Shown here piece after piece: positions 23,695-36,128 of a stretch of 64,000 nt of DNA; within the stretch, counting starts at the first letter, position 1; the number at the start of each line of letters is the position of its first letter. The stretch covers positions 12,834,001 through 12,898,000 of the forward strand of contig CM082579.2 in assembly GCA_040954595.2 (NCBI GenBank), given 5' to 3'. Source of the stretch: Balanoglossus misakiensis (lineage: Eukaryota > Hemichordata). Under the pieces are notes generated by a model, which ran no database searches, had not been told where the DNA came from, and saw only the letters and a list, made by a program, of their open reading frames with translations. A program made the position numbers and the translations under genes.

Positions 23695-25072
23695 ATAGCA
23701 ACTCGTCAAAATACGGACACACTCAAATACGACGCGTTATCGACCAATTAGTGTAATAACCCCTAATTATTCTGTACCACCAGAATATCTTTTTCGAAGA
23801 CAAATGTCTAAATGTTTTTTTCATGCATGTGAAATGAGTTTGTTTGCTTAGTGGGTTTGAATAAAATAACGTACGGGCCTGCACAAGCATTGTTGATTGG
23901 TGTTTTGATCATTTTCTTACATGCCAATTATCAAACAATTTTCGTTACTTGAATTACATTTTGTACTTTAAACCCAGGTTTCTCCATCCCGCTAATTTTA
24001 GTACAAAAGTTTACAAAATATTCACATGGTCCTGCTAAGGTATTTCAACATTTTATTTGTAAAACAAAAAGGAAATAATTTGTCTATTTTACATGATTGA
24101 TTGTCAAAAGCAAAAGATATATGGAATGAACACACACACACACACACTGTAACTACTGATAGTGGATGTGGGATATATAACCATCCCGGACGTCATTTAT
24201 TGTACAGCCCATTGGCTACCTCCTTGGGCGATACCATTACTCTTAGGGTTGCCGAGACTTATGTTTCACTGAAGGTCTGTTCCTGCGAGAAGTGAACAAT
24301 TTAGCACAGAAACAAAAAGCTCACGTTCTTTCAGAAACATAATGGTGAGTTTGACACCCTAAACTGAGTTACAATAGATAAAACTACCGTAAACACATTT
24401 ATATGTAGTTCATATCATTGTTAGTATCTAAAATTGGCTGGTACCCTGCCTCGGTGACAAACACCAAAGAGGCTGGTAAACACAAACCGCCATATTTAGA
24501 ATTGTGGAATCTGATTGGCTAATAAATGAACGTTTTATAACTTCCGGGCTACATTCAAACTGTCGCGTTTCTTGACATTCATTTTTACTCTTCCCGAATA
24601 TACATATTTTTTAAAAAACCAACAGTTTATGATGGAAGTGAAGCTAAAATCAATACAACTACTGACACACATGTACGCAAGTTTTACAACAGACATGCGC
24701 ATTTGGCTGGTATGCGCATTAGCCCACTTCCGGGAAAGTGTCAAAAAACTAACACATTACAAAGTGGCGGTCGGCCTTTATCTGCGTCTATCTTCGTGAC
24801 GCGTCTTTTTGCCAAGTCACGTGAGACGCAGTGTTCAGCGAATATCTAAAACAGAAAAAGTTATTAAATGGGCAACCTCGATGATACAAATCATGGAGAA
24901 TTGTGGGTAAAATATCTTACTGTGCCCCTCGGCCACCTTAAAAGTAATGGTATCGTCCAAAGGGGTAGCACTTGGGCCGTACAATAAACAAGGTCCACCA
25001 TCCAACTGGAGCTAGTAAAATATGGCATATAGATAATATTAAAAAAACAGGAATAAAACATGTTCCCTGGTG
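23695..25072. other. Intergenic with CA microsatellite
   Basis: No gene recognised. A short (CA)n lies at about 24,130-24,148. The stretch 24,770-24,840 is rich in CpG and ACGTGA motifs. I looked for TIRs of the preceding transposase here and found none. Confidence 0.5.
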
Positions 25073-26485
25073 TTAATCCTGGATGTGTCCATCCCGATAA
25101 CCAACATAAACATTGTTGGGGCTGGGAAACCGTCGCCGAATTGCCCAAACGCAACACGAGGGGACAACACGACGGTTCCCAGCACCCAACCTCCCATGTT
25201 GCCAATATATATACTGCCGATAGGCATAGTGTCTAAAACAGGCATTGTCTCTCATCGGATCATCTGCATACACATCTGCTGCCCACCGCATGGCCACCTC
25301 TAAAACATTTGCATCCATAACTAAGTGGGAAAACAAATGTGTGTTCGTAATACAGCCTTGGTTGCGACGTGTGGAACAACATTTCTTTTCCTTCTGTGTA
25401 GGCATATCCTGGCACCTACCACACTTACACCAGGGAAGACTGGTGCCAGGGCCAGGATCGGGTTGGGATGGGGGCTGCAGAGGCTGATAGTGTTGATGAT
25501 GTTCTTGCTGCAGATCGGCCCAGGCTCCAGGTTGTCGTCTGAGCAATTCCACCATCAAACTTTCCAGGTGCTCACGGCTTTGTCTCTGCACAAAGTCCTG
25601 TAAGAGAGAAATAAAGATATTTTAAAACAATTTTAAATAATATATGTTAATAATCCAAGTAGAGTTTGGCAAGCAGAATTTGTGTACCTTCATCTGTCTT
25701 TCATTTTCTTCAATTTTCTCCTCCGGTTGTAATGATTCTAGAATCACCCGGGATCTTTTCTTTGATCTGGTATCATCACTCCCATCAGACCTCTCAATTT
25801 CTTCTTCAGATGTTGAATCCTGTAACAATATTATTTTATTGATGATGAGAATGTCTTTATCGTTTTGATAAATTCCATCTTCACAATTTTCAACAATTCC
25901 AATGACAGTCCCAATGCAGTAATAATTCTGATTTGAATTTCACTCAAACAAATTGAAAAAGGAACATTCTCCACCTTCAAATTTATTTTCCCTCTTGTTA
26001 AGAAAATGGTGAACAGTGGGCTCATATGACAGTCTTTTTGTTCAAAAAATCATCACCCCCCCCCCCCCAAGTCCTCAGGTAAATTCCACTGCTTCGATGG
26101 GCAGCCCATTCCTAGTTTACATGCCATCAAGAGAAAACAGAGCGTGTGCCGCGAAGTTCACGTATATCTTTTCTGAGACATTTCGGAAAGTTGAGGCAAA
26201 CAGACATGTTTACAATGTACGAAACAAAACATATTATCGAACATGCATGCTTACCTCGTCCTTGTTTACACATGGACGGCGTTTTCCGCAGGTGCAGGCA
26301 GTGTTGCACAGCAAGTCCAGTGCTTTACATGGACATGCTCCCCGTCCTTTACTGCGAGCACACATACCCCGACAGTTGCACGACCTAGGGTTGGAGCCTT
26401 CTGTGGGGTACTGTGCAAGCGCTGTCTCCAACTCATGCAAGACGAAGGTGCTCTCGTCGTCCCCATCCCCAGCTACCCCCGCCAT
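25073..26485 (-). CDS. CXC-like plus P2X7 cytoplasmic-domain protein, three exons
   Basis: Exons on the minus strand: 26,485-26,255; 25,819-25,688; 25,597-25,073. All borders are GT/AG and the total is 888 nt, 295 aa. Residues about 30-75 form a cysteine-rich CXC-like zinc-binding domain (CNCRGMCARSKGRGACPCK, CNTACTCGKRRPC). The second exon is charged (KKRSRV). The C-terminal ~110 residues match the cytoplasmic domain of the P2X7 receptor (P2RX7_C): WCKCGRCQDMPTQKEKKCC, CITNTHLF, RHYAYRQYIYWQHGRLGAGN, VVPSCCVWAIRRRFP. No transmembrane helix and no P2X ectodomain are present, so it is not a channel. In P2X7 this domain binds zinc and guanine nucleotides; function here is unknown. An alternative start at 26,503 would add six residues. 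Confidence 0.85.
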
Positions 26486-26779
26486 GTTCAATACTCCAGG
26501 CAAAATCTGGCGATTCCCGACCGATATTTTGGGCAGTGATGTCGACTAAAATGTAGAACTCGTGGACCGATCACCGTTACCAATCACACCTCATCCATAC
26601 GGGACGCCAAAACACCACAAAATGCCTCACAACTTGTAGAACGGCCCCTTTTTAGACTTTATGCGAGAGAAATCGCGGCCATCTTTATCTAGCTCGCACA
26701 CAGGTTCTGCAGTGCATTGTGGGTAAAAGTAATGTTTATCAACAAAGGCTATTTCGGGACGATACCCGCCTTTTAAGCT

Positions 26780-27410
26780 ATGGCCACATTGTTTTGTAGA
26801 ATTCTGGTCGGTGCAATAGTCCTATCGGCTAGTGTGCAGCATAGGACCAAAATATGAAACCAAATTTAAGGCTCACCTGTGACACCTGCTTAACTCATTA
26901 ACTATGTGCATACCTAATTCCAGGCAAACCAATAGGGCTACAGGTCTGGTTTTTGTCGGACATGGACCAGTATGGAGTCAAATTTTTCCCCCAAATTTTG
27001 GGTGACCTTAGGTGACCTTTGACCTACTTTAGCATATCTCAGTATCCAGAGCAGGTACAGCTTAGGTGTTTGGGGGGATGGGACCAAAATAAGAAGCCAA
27101 ATTTAAAGGAAACCTTTGACACCTGCTCAACTCATTAATTATGTGCATACCTAATTCCAGGCTAACCAGTAGGGCTACAGGTCTGGTTTTTGTTGGACAT
27201 GGACCAGTATAGCGTCAACATTTTCTGCTCATATTAAGCATGACCTCATGTGACCTTTGACCTACTTTCCCACATCTCAGCATCCACAGCACATACACCT
27301 TTGGCATTTGGAGTGATAGAACAACTTATGCAGTAATTAAATATGCACAAATCTATCTCCAGGCGAACCAAAAGGGCTAGTAGTGTCTCGAAACCCGCTT
27401 ATTTCTGTTC
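26780..27410. repeat. Dispersed repeat with 240-bp units and DR1 motifs
   Basis: Copies of the repeat seen at 58,007-61,510: blocks such as CATTAATTATGTGCATACCT and GGACATGGACCAGTAT recur at a period of about 240 bp, and the copy ends near GTGTCTCGAAACCCGC. It carries two TGACCTTTGACCT motifs (27,013 and 27,251). Confidence 0.8.
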
Positions 27411-27619
27411 ACAGCTGTATTTGTTTTTGTTTTTGTTGTTTTTACTAGCAGCAGCCAAACTTACTGCACGTCTCTTTTTTAACATTTAATATTGCAATGA
27501 GGTATCGAACTGGATTTATTAGCACTGTTTTATAATCGTTTATAAGCTTCACATTCTACAAGTCGTATGTTCATACACAACTCAGGCACTTCCTCAGCGC
27601 ATCCGTCCACAATGCCTTT

Positions 27620-27780
27620 ATCGGGTGCCCCAGATCGCACTCTCCTATATTTCCTCTTCCAACCGTCAGGTGCTCCCATTTAGCACTCCGACCATCTCCC
27701 CTGCCAGGTGCCCACAAACTGACACTCTAACGCCACCATTCACAAACGAAATGGCGGGTGCCCAAAGTTGGCACTCCACC
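27620..27780. repeat. Four diverged ~45-bp repeats with small dyads
   Basis: GGTGC(C/T)-type and GCACTC-type half-sites flank 7-10 bp loops at about 27,623, 27,668, 27,715 and 27,756, for example GGTGCCCAAAGTTGGCACT. Spacing is 41-47 bp. It is either a diverged minisatellite or a cluster of protein-binding dyads. Confidence 0.55.
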
Positions 27781-28350
27781 CACCTCCATTTCTTATATCC
27801 AACTATATTCGCTCTGAAAAAGCAAAGTAACAGAAATGTGTGTTCTTGAGCCTGGGCGACGTGGCCATCCCCTGTACCTGCCGTTTCTGTAGCGGTAACA
27901 TTGCCCGCCTTTTGCGCAGGTGGTGGAGCTGCAGGATTCAGAGTAGCAGCAGCCGGAGGAGATGCACAGGTGTGCCAACCACTAGCAGAAGGTACACTAG
28001 GTATTGTCGAGCCATGAGCTTGCACGAAGCTTGCAGTAGAAAGACTAGGAGTCGAAGAGGCAGGTACTGTTGAACGACTAGCCTCCATAATCAACGTCCT
28101 CCGGTGGCATGGCCAAGGAAAGTAAACTGTTTAGCATATGCGTCTTGGGGTATATCCTGTCCTTATGAATATTCATTACTAATTTACATAATGCGGGATA
28201 ATCTCGCTGTGTGCTAAGGCTTTTAATAAGACTTCTGACATGTTTTGAGTTCGTTGACCACCAACACGTTGTTGTAACTTCTGAATTCGGCGAATGACAA
28301 AGTGGGTATATTTGGGCAGACATTTCCTCGTTCTGTAAAGGTTGGTACAT
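27666..28350 (-). CDS. Possible coding fragment, unrecognised
   Basis: Two overlapping minus-strand frames, 28,350-28,078 and 28,094-27,666. The first encodes a helical-looking segment (SLIKSLSTQRDYPALCKLVM); the second is rich in alanine, serine and proline. I recognise neither and found no certain splice sites. The position upstream of the P2X7-domain gene, on the same strand, allows an additional exon or a separate small gene. They may equally be chance frames. Confidence 0.2.
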
Positions 28351-28365
28351 GTCACATCATGAGTA

Positions 28366-28720
28366 TTAAAGGGACAAAGTCTCTCTCTCGCTGCCCTTTT
28401 TCCATTAATTATGTTTGATACAAGACACTGTTTATGTTAATGTACATGTGGATATATAGTGAATCAATGATCAACCACACAAAACTTGCATCCCACTTGT
28501 ATGATATGAGAGTAAAAACTCGCCCAAAATGAATAAATGGTAAAGAACGATTATTCATTTTGGCGAGTTTTTTCACTCTCCTGTCTATAAGAGGGATGGA
28601 AGTTGTGTGTGGTTGAACGTTCATTCACTATGTATCCACATGTAGAATAACAAACGGTGTCTTGTATCAAATATAATTAATGGAAAAAAGGGCAGCGAGA
28701 GAGAGACTTTGTCCCTTTAA
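28366..28720. mobile_element. TTAA-flanked foldback MITE, complete
   Basis: The ends are TTAAAGGGACAAAGTCTCTC and its inverted copy, bounded by TTAA. The arms pair over most of the 355-bp length (ACAAGACACTGTTTATG vs its mate; TACATGTGGATATATAG vs its mate). No coding capacity. Confidence 0.88.
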
Positions 28721-29159
28721 TTTGATCACCAACATTCCATGTGATGGCAAGCAGATTAGTTCGAAAGATGTTATTCTGTGTTTGTTCTGATATTTCGTTC
28801 CGCGATTTGTTCAACAAGATCGTCACAGCTGATCGATGGTGCATCAGCAGATCGATTGGTGCATCTGTCTGAATGAAAATTGCATCAGGAGTATAAAAAA
28901 ATACGACAGTGACAAAACACATGGTTGCGTTGATGTTAAAGTACAATCTGAGGTGTCAGTCTGTAGCGAGATCAACATGAAGTTTGTAGTGTTCAATGTG
29001 TCTTCTTCTGACAATAAACGTACACACAAAGCCATTCCATCTACTTCCGGCCACCGTGCCATCTGATACTAGCAGCCACATTCAAAATGTGTTTTGGATC
29101 ATGAAGTCCACTGTTACTGAAGTCGCTCTGCCTAACAAAATAGTTTCCCACAAGCTATT

Positions 29160-29760
29160 ACGTCCTATTAAGTTTTTAGGTCCCATTGGTTGGGACCTTA
29201 TGGGATCGGTTGCGTCTGTATGTATACATGTATGTATGTATGTATGTATGTATGTATGTATGTATGTATGTATGTATGAAGGTGTCATTGCCAAAAATAT
29301 GCAAATTAGCTGGGAAAATGTGAAATTGGTAAAAACTCTACAACCACTGGTCATATTGATTTGAAAATTGGTATGCATGTACCTTATGTCAACCTCATAC
29401 AGTCCAGTATGTTTTGAGCTAATATTATCGATTTCCTATCTTTTATGCATTTTTTGTATTTTTCCATGTTATTGGTATAAAGTCTTCATTTCTGAAAGTG
29501 ATGGGCTTACTTCTTTGAAATTCAGTATGAAGCTTCCTATGATTGTCTGAGTAACCATACTTTTGTTCAAATTGTTGCAAATTTGCATATTTATAATTGT
29601 GACTAATATTTGCAATTTTCGGTCAATTTTTTTCTTTAAAACCGCATGCCAGATTGCTTTGCAATTCGGTAGGCATGCTCGTAGGCGTAACCTAAGTAAT
29701 ATGTTGTAAAAAATGTGATATTTGCATAAATGTGTTATTGCTGAAACTTTTGCAATTTTG
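29160..29760. repeat. Dispersed repeat with (TATG)n microsatellite
   Basis: It opens with TTAGGTCCCATTGG and a complementary GGGACCTTATGGGAT, then a (TATG)n run at about 29,219-29,277, then a body (ATATGCAAATTAGCT, TTGGTATGCATGTACCTTAT). The same order recurs at 60,282-60,660. The long MYVC-type frames are translations of the microsatellite only. Confidence 0.8.
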
Positions 29761-29918
29761 TCAAAAATTGTTTTCTCTGAAACTGCTTGTCATATTGCAT
29801 TGAACTTTGGCAGGCATGTTCCTTGTAGTGCTTGAAGTAAGATATTGTACACTTTTGGTGATATTTGCATATTTGTGTTTTTGCCACTTTTGAACAAATG
29901 TTTTCTGTGAACCTGCTT

Positions 29919-31690
29919 GTTGGAACAACCCTGACACAGTTGACACAGAGTCTATGGAAAGCATATACTGTCTTGAAAGAAATAGAACGCGAGCGTACTG
30001 TTTTGCTTGAAATTTATGATCAGATACGCGCCGTGTTGGATACCCCCATAGAGGGTATATTGTAAGCCGTCGATCGTTTGAAATGGCGCGTGGATAGTGT
30101 CATTAATCATGCACAGCGACTGATTGTGCGAGCCGATGCTCAAAGCACAGTTTCAGTCGGATCCGTGCCTTTGCATCTTACAAGGTCGAGCTCCAGGTCA
30201 TCCAGACGATCCAGCTCTTCCAGTACTTCATCAGTGCGCAGAAACGCTGCTGTCAGGGCAGCCGCCCTACAGGCGGAAATCGAGGCAAAACATGAAGAGA
30301 CAGCACATGAAGAGGAATTAGAACATTTAGCGGCAGAAATACGTTGTAAGAAAATGGTGTTAGAAAGACAGAGACTAGTAGGAGAACTGCATGTGAAGAA
30401 AGCGCAGATATAGCTGCTTGTGAAAGAGAAGAACTACTTGACAACCTGCCATTAGCGAAGACTATGTTGCCAGCCACATCCGCATCACTGTTACCACTGG
30501 TGACGAGCGAGTTGCCGACACTTGTCGTGAAGACTGTACCGATCAGCCAGTCAACACCAGCTGCTCACATTCCCACGCGTACTGTAAAACAGAACCAGTC
30601 ACCCCGTCGACTACCAAGCCACCTACATCGCAACCGAAACCACAATATTGTACACTACGTGCAAAAGGAAATGAATATCATCCAACGGAGAACAGAGAAA
30701 ACCTTAGAATTGACAGAAGCTTTGCTACATCTGTGCCGTTGAATAGACTTGCTACACCCGAACCACCAATATTAATGGGAGATCCATTCGCTTATCCAGA
30801 TTGGATATCATCATACACGACCCTAGTTGAGTTGCGAGGTGTACCACCACTGGAAATAATTCATTACCTGAATAAATATTTAGGCGGTCCTGCCAAAGAA
30901 GCAGTAGTTGGATGTTTTCTGCTCAGAAATGAAGGGGCATTCGACGAAGCAAGAGCAAGATTCTTGAAGAAAGATACGGAAACTCCTTTTGCAGTGACGG
31001 AGGCATTAAGAGACTAAATTGACAGATGGTCAAGAATCTCCGGCAAGGACGGGAAAGCCTTGAGCCAGTTTGCAGACTTCCTCAAACGGTGTCAGATAGC
31101 CATGAAAGACATACCAGACCTGCTAGTGTTAAATGATGTTCACGAAAACAGGAAAATGCTCCAGAAATTACCAGATTGGCTTGTCAACAGATGGAGCCGT
31201 ATTGTCGCGAAAATAAAGAAAACTACAAATGCATTCAAGAGATTTGTCTTCTTCATGCTGGAAGAGGCCGATATCGCATGTGGGTCATTGGCATTGATCG
31301 GATCGTTGAGGTCACCAACCGACAGAGACCCTGAGAAAGCTTCGACCAACACCAGGAAGGCGCAAACCAGGTGCGCATACGCTCTAGACCACAGCAAAAC
31401 CAGGGGCAGTAAACCAGCTGTGTGCTTTCTGCAAAAAGACTGGACACGCTATACAGGAATGTTATAGCTTCGCATCTACGCCTATGTCCGATACACAGGA
31501 ATTTGTTAGAAAGGGCGGTTACTGCTTCGGATGTTTAAACACGGGGAACATGTCAAAGAACTGCAAATCCCGTGGCGTTTGTAAGAAATGCTATAGGAAA
31601 CATTCCACCACTCGTCCATGAACGAAACCATGAGCACCGTTCAGTCTCCAGTGCGAAACAAGGAAAGCAGATTGCTATAGTATGACTTAA
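29919..31690 (+). pseudogene. BEL/Pao retrotransposon gag region, decayed
   Basis: Frames with interruptions encode a gag-like protein. There is a coiled-coil, serine/arginine-rich part (30,078-30,413). A BEL-type gag domain follows (PPILMGDPFAYPDWISSY, LNKYLGGPAKEAVVG; 30,733-31,017, closed by an in-frame TAA) and continues to 31,467. Then come zinc knuckles in a shifted frame (about 31,420-31,620; CAFCKKTGH, CFGCLNTG, CKSRGVCKKC). No LTR was found at the 5' side. The element is interrupted by a LINE at about 31,690 and resumes after 34,300. Confidence 0.75.
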
Positions 31691-34290
31691 GTAGTGGTCT
31701 TTATTCAATATTTCTAGGCCGTCGGCCCAACATACTTCAAATTTTAGTCAATCAAGTACAGAAAAAATGACAGGAAAATAATATTTACAAACACTCAAAA
31801 TAAATCCATATCATGTATTTCCTTTCTCACTTTCATAGCATGGAAAGTGAAGGCTGCTAGACGTTGTAGTGTATCTGGATCCTCAGTTGTCATTAAACAA
31901 ATAAACTTTCTTTCCGTTGGAGGATTAAAATAATAACGGGGAATATACTTCATCCTCATGTTTTCAAAAAAATTACAGAATAAAACAAAATGACATTCGT
32001 TTTCAACTTCATTTTTGTTACACATCAAACATACTCTTTCATTTACATCATTTTTCAGTTTTCTGTCTGTTTCAATACGCAAATAATGGGAAGACCATCT
32101 CAAGCGTGCTAACATAGAAATGTGTACATTGCTTTTTACAACAGAGAGATATTTTTCTGGTGAAAGTGAACATTTCAGTTCTCGATAACAGGACAGTTTG
32201 TCAAGAGTAGAAATTTCGCCATACCAATTATTATGTAAATCGCTCTTAAAATGTTCTACAAAAGTACAAATAAAACTGTTCTGATCAAAAACTTCTTGTC
32301 GTTCCCATACATCATGCAAATTACAGAGGTAAAGTAAATTTTTAATGTGGTGTATCCACGTGGGCTTCAACCTGACACCAGATTTATCAATATGATAAAG
32401 CATTTTGTAGCACATCTTTGGATAACGATTTTTTGACATTTTTAACAGTTTACACCAATATTTGACACATTTTTTGGCCGTATACAAATGAATTGGAAAC
32501 CTTCCACATTCGCCTAAAACAGCAACTTTTGGCGTGTTACTCGACACACCCAAAAAACACTTACATGCTAGATATTGAATTCTCTCAATATAATCATAAT
32601 TTGTGTATCCCCATACTTCTGAACCATAGGTAAGTATTGGTAAAACCATTGCATCAAAAATCTTTAAAAAAGTGTTTTTGGGGAAAATTACCAGTTTTTT
32701 TGCTCGCTCTAAAAATACCCATGAGAACCTTTCTTGCTTGTTGTGCAAGGGTGTTGTGGCCATTGACCATTTCAATCTACAGGAAAACAGAATACCTATA
32801 TATTTATAATAGGAAACAACATTTACCCTCTCTCCGTTAAAATACCTTTTTTCTGTTTTTGCAAGATACCCACCAGCTTTAAATACAGCCACTTTTGTCT
32901 TTTGTAAGTTAACTGTCATCTTCCATTTTATACAATAGCAATGCAAACAATTTAGAAGTCGCTGTAGACCAATTATAGAGTCAGAAAAAAGTACAACGTC
33001 ATCTGCGAACAGTAGACATAAAATTTCTGTCAAATATGGAGAAAGTTGTATTCCACGCTGACCACTATTCTGTACATCATGTGTCAGTTCATTTACAAAA
33101 AAAGAAAATAGGAAAGGACTGAGCATACATCCCTGTCTAACCCCAACAGGACAGTTGAAATATTCCGTACCGTTACCATTGTTTCTTACACAAGATTTAA
33201 CGTCTTTATACATGGAATTCAAAATTTTAAACATTTTTCCATTTACACCGCCTTTCAAGAGAATAAACCAAAGCCTCTGTCACTCGACAGTGTCAAATGC
33301 TTTCGCAAAATCAACAAAAGCGCAGTAAAATTTGCCACGTTTCCTAGATAAATATTTTTGAATAACGACTGTAAAATAAACATGTTGTCTATAGTTGAAT
33401 ACCCATGTCTAAAACCTGCTTGTGCTTCATCAATCTTTTCAAGTGCGTCAGCCCAATATGTAAGACGATTATTCAAGATTGAAGTGAAAATTTTACTAAA
33501 AATACTTAATAAAGAAATTCCTCTGTTATTTTCAGGATTGTTTTCTGACCCATTTTTGTGAAGAGGTACAATGATTGCTTTTGACCAATCTTTCGGGAAA
33601 ATACCAGCATCAAATAATTTATTAAATAGCATATTCAAATACGGGATCAGGATATTACTAGTGCATTTAAAAAATTCTCCCAAAAGCAAATCAGGACCAG
33701 CTGATTTGCCATTTTTCGATTTTCTGATTACCAATTCTATTTCGTCATTTGTAATTGCACCATTTAAAAAGTCCCAGTTTAACTCTGTTTCATCGTTTAC
33801 AAGTTCATCTACTGAATACAACATACTATCCAGTTCATCAGAAAGGGAAAAATCGTCCTTAGCAGTGACATTGCTATGAAATAGATTTCTAAAATAATCG
33901 TGAAATACATCAAGATGGACTTCGTTTTGAACTCTACGCACTGACATACAGCACCTCACAATTGCCCCAAATTGTTCGCATCTGTGAAGGCAAGAGCAGA
34001 TAATTTTGTCTTTTGTTCATCTAAAATGTGCGTTTTTTGGTTAGACAAATATTTCTAAAAATCATTTCTTGCCTTTTTGTACAGTTTCAGCTCCGTTTCA
34101 CCGCTTTTGCTTCTAAAATTTCTCAGTAGACTATATTTCTTTTTCTTTAGGGAAAAACACTCTTTGTCAAACCAAAGAGGCTGTTGTCTTTGTTTTGGTC
34201 TGTTCTGTGAAACTTTCTTAACCATATTACAGTGTTCAGGAGCGTACATAAAGGCACTGCCAAGTTTTCCAATGAACGACATCAACAAAT
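31690..34290 (-). mobile_element. 5'-truncated non-LTR retrotransposon (LINE)
   Basis: Minus-strand pieces encode a reverse transcriptase. 34,288-34,055 is linker sequence. 33,959 to about 33,370 covers RT blocks (KNGKSAGPDLLLGEFF, EAQAGFRHGYSTID). A frame change near 33,370 and an in-frame TGA near 33,281 interrupt the FVDFAKAFDTVE block. 33,258-31,795 continues with PVGVRQGCMLSPFLFSFF, LLFADDVVLF, and a C-terminal CxxC...HFxxxC finger. There is no endonuclease and no RNase H. A candidate polyadenylation signal (AATAAA) lies near 31,704. It is dead, and it splits the BEL/Pao element. Confidence 0.85.
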
Positions 34291-34299
34291 AGTGAAAAA

Positions 34300-35940
34300 A
34301 ATAAAAAAGTAAACAAAAAAACAGGAAAACATTTTTAAAATACCAATAAAATTATGAAACTACTTCCGAATATCGGTAGATTTTTCAAAGCAAGCTTCAA
34401 ATGGCAAAGTCAACTGGCAGCGTGATTCAGCCATTAGCGTCAGTCTTCCATTTACCTCTAGCCAAAAAAGGTATTGGTTCATTGAATGTGTCAGTACGTT
34501 TGCACCAACAACCGTGAAAGTACATACCAAAAAGCATGCCATGAGGCGGTACGCCAGTTCATTTGCATAGGTCAACGTTGTTGTCGGGCAGTAGAACCCG
34601 ACGGACACATTTCTCCAATTTTTCGGGTGGATGAAACATCCAATTTGCATTCTCCAGGCACAAACGTCTAAACCCATCGTAAGTGAGGTTACTCAGTCGA
34701 ATTTCGACGAAAAACAATTTAGTCTTGGGGTAGCGGTTTTCCTCGGAGCGGTGAGATCGTGCGTCCTGTCACTTCGTCTTCAATCACGTGACCTCCATAG
34801 TGTGACTTGCCCTCGAGGAAAGTCTATCGATGATTGTACCAGTGTGGATTTCTGGATACGAAGAACCGAACAGAGAGATTATATTATACACGCTGTTGGA
34901 CATACAGTCAGATACTACTTTCGTGTTGGATCATGTCGCTGAACAGCTACATACAGCATCTGAGCCAGCAAACCTTCGTATGACAACCATGACAACGAGC
35001 AACAAGTTTGTTGCCTGTCAAAATATAGTAAACTCAGAGTTCGTGGATTTGACTCTGGCAAATAGTTTCTTTGCCTACTACGTATTCGCTCAATGACAAA
35101 TATATACCAGTGGAAAAATCGCACATACCCAGTCGGGATACGGCCAATGGGTGGCCTCATCTTAGAGATATTGCTACTCGTATTCATCCTTAACAAAAAT
35201 GTGAAGTTGGTCTGTTGATAGGTTATGATTGTCCTCAAGCCCTAGCACCTCGTAGCTTTGTCACAGGCAGTGGAAATCAGCCATTCGCAGTAGAGACAGA
35301 CTTAGGATGGACCATCGTCGGACATCTTACACATCGAGATGGAAGGGAAGATGTCTTCAGTTTTACCCATAGAGTACTTACAAAGGTGATACCAGACGGT
35401 CTACAACCAGGTGTAGACAGTCATCAGAGACTTCGTATGGAAGAGTCTCATTCGTCGGCAGTTCGTTATGCCTTTAAAACTTTAGCCAAGGAGCAAGTTC
35501 TCAGCCCTTTTGGACGTGGTGAGAATTCTCGAATCGGACTTCAACGAATGAAGAGTTGAAGAATTCGTCATGTCTCAGGATGACATTCGATTTTTGAAGA
35601 TCATTGAAAATGGTATTTCGAAAGAACCAGATGGATTCTATACAATGCCACTTCCTTTCAGATAGGATAGACCAGCGCTCCCAAAAACAGATGTATAGCA
35701 CAGCAGAGACTGTATGTATAGCACAGCAGAGACTGTACTTGAAACGTCGCTTCAAGTCAGACCCGAAGTATTTGAACGACTACAAAACTTCATAGAAGAC
35801 ATTATCGCATCAGGAGATGCGGAACTGGTCGACGACCAGAATATAGATGCTGGATCGATGTGGTATATTCCACACCATGGGGTGTATCACCCTAAAAACC
35901 GACAAGATGTGTTTGATCGTAGCGCGAGGTTCAGGGGAAC
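34300..35940 (+). pseudogene. BEL/Pao protease and RT start, decayed
   Basis: Continuation of the retrotransposon beyond the LINE. 34,830-35,096 holds an aspartic protease-like block (VPVWISGYEEP, YTLLDIQSDTTFVLDHVAEQ). 35,110-35,559 follows with an in-frame stop near 35,190 (PHLRDIATRIHP, LLIGYDCPQALAPRS, AVETDLGWTIVGHL). 35,560-35,940 contains shifted pieces of the RT lead (DDIRFLKIIENGI, YLKRRFKSDPKYLNDY, WYIPHHGVYHPK). The RT catalytic part and 3' LTR are missing. The sequence stops at a MITE fragment. Confidence 0.78.
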
Positions 35941-36128
35941 GATTAGTAGTAGTAGTTACATGAAGAAAATCTGACTAAACCGCTGGAAAATGGATAGGTT
36001 GTAGACACTACTCCCCCCCCCCCCAACCGGAAAGAAATTGACCCATAATGCACTGCAAATTTCCAAGATGGCGTAAACACAATTTATCCCTATAGAGAAT
36101 CAACGTTCAACCACACACACCTTCAAAT
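35941..36128. mobile_element. Fragment of a TTAA-type MITE, part 1
   Basis: Nearly identical to about 42,225-42,416 within the full MITE at 41,993-42,635. The left half is missing. It is interrupted at CTTCAAAT by the 3.7-kb element and resumes at 39,884. Confidence 0.85.

Noticed and set aside
25073-26485. Interpretation as a P2X receptor channel gene
   Set aside because: No transmembrane segments or P2X ectodomain cysteines occur; the gene closes in frame with three exons.
29219-29290. MYVC-type peptides around the TATG microsatellites (also 60,340-60,420)
   Set aside because: Pure microsatellite translations, present on both strands in several frames.
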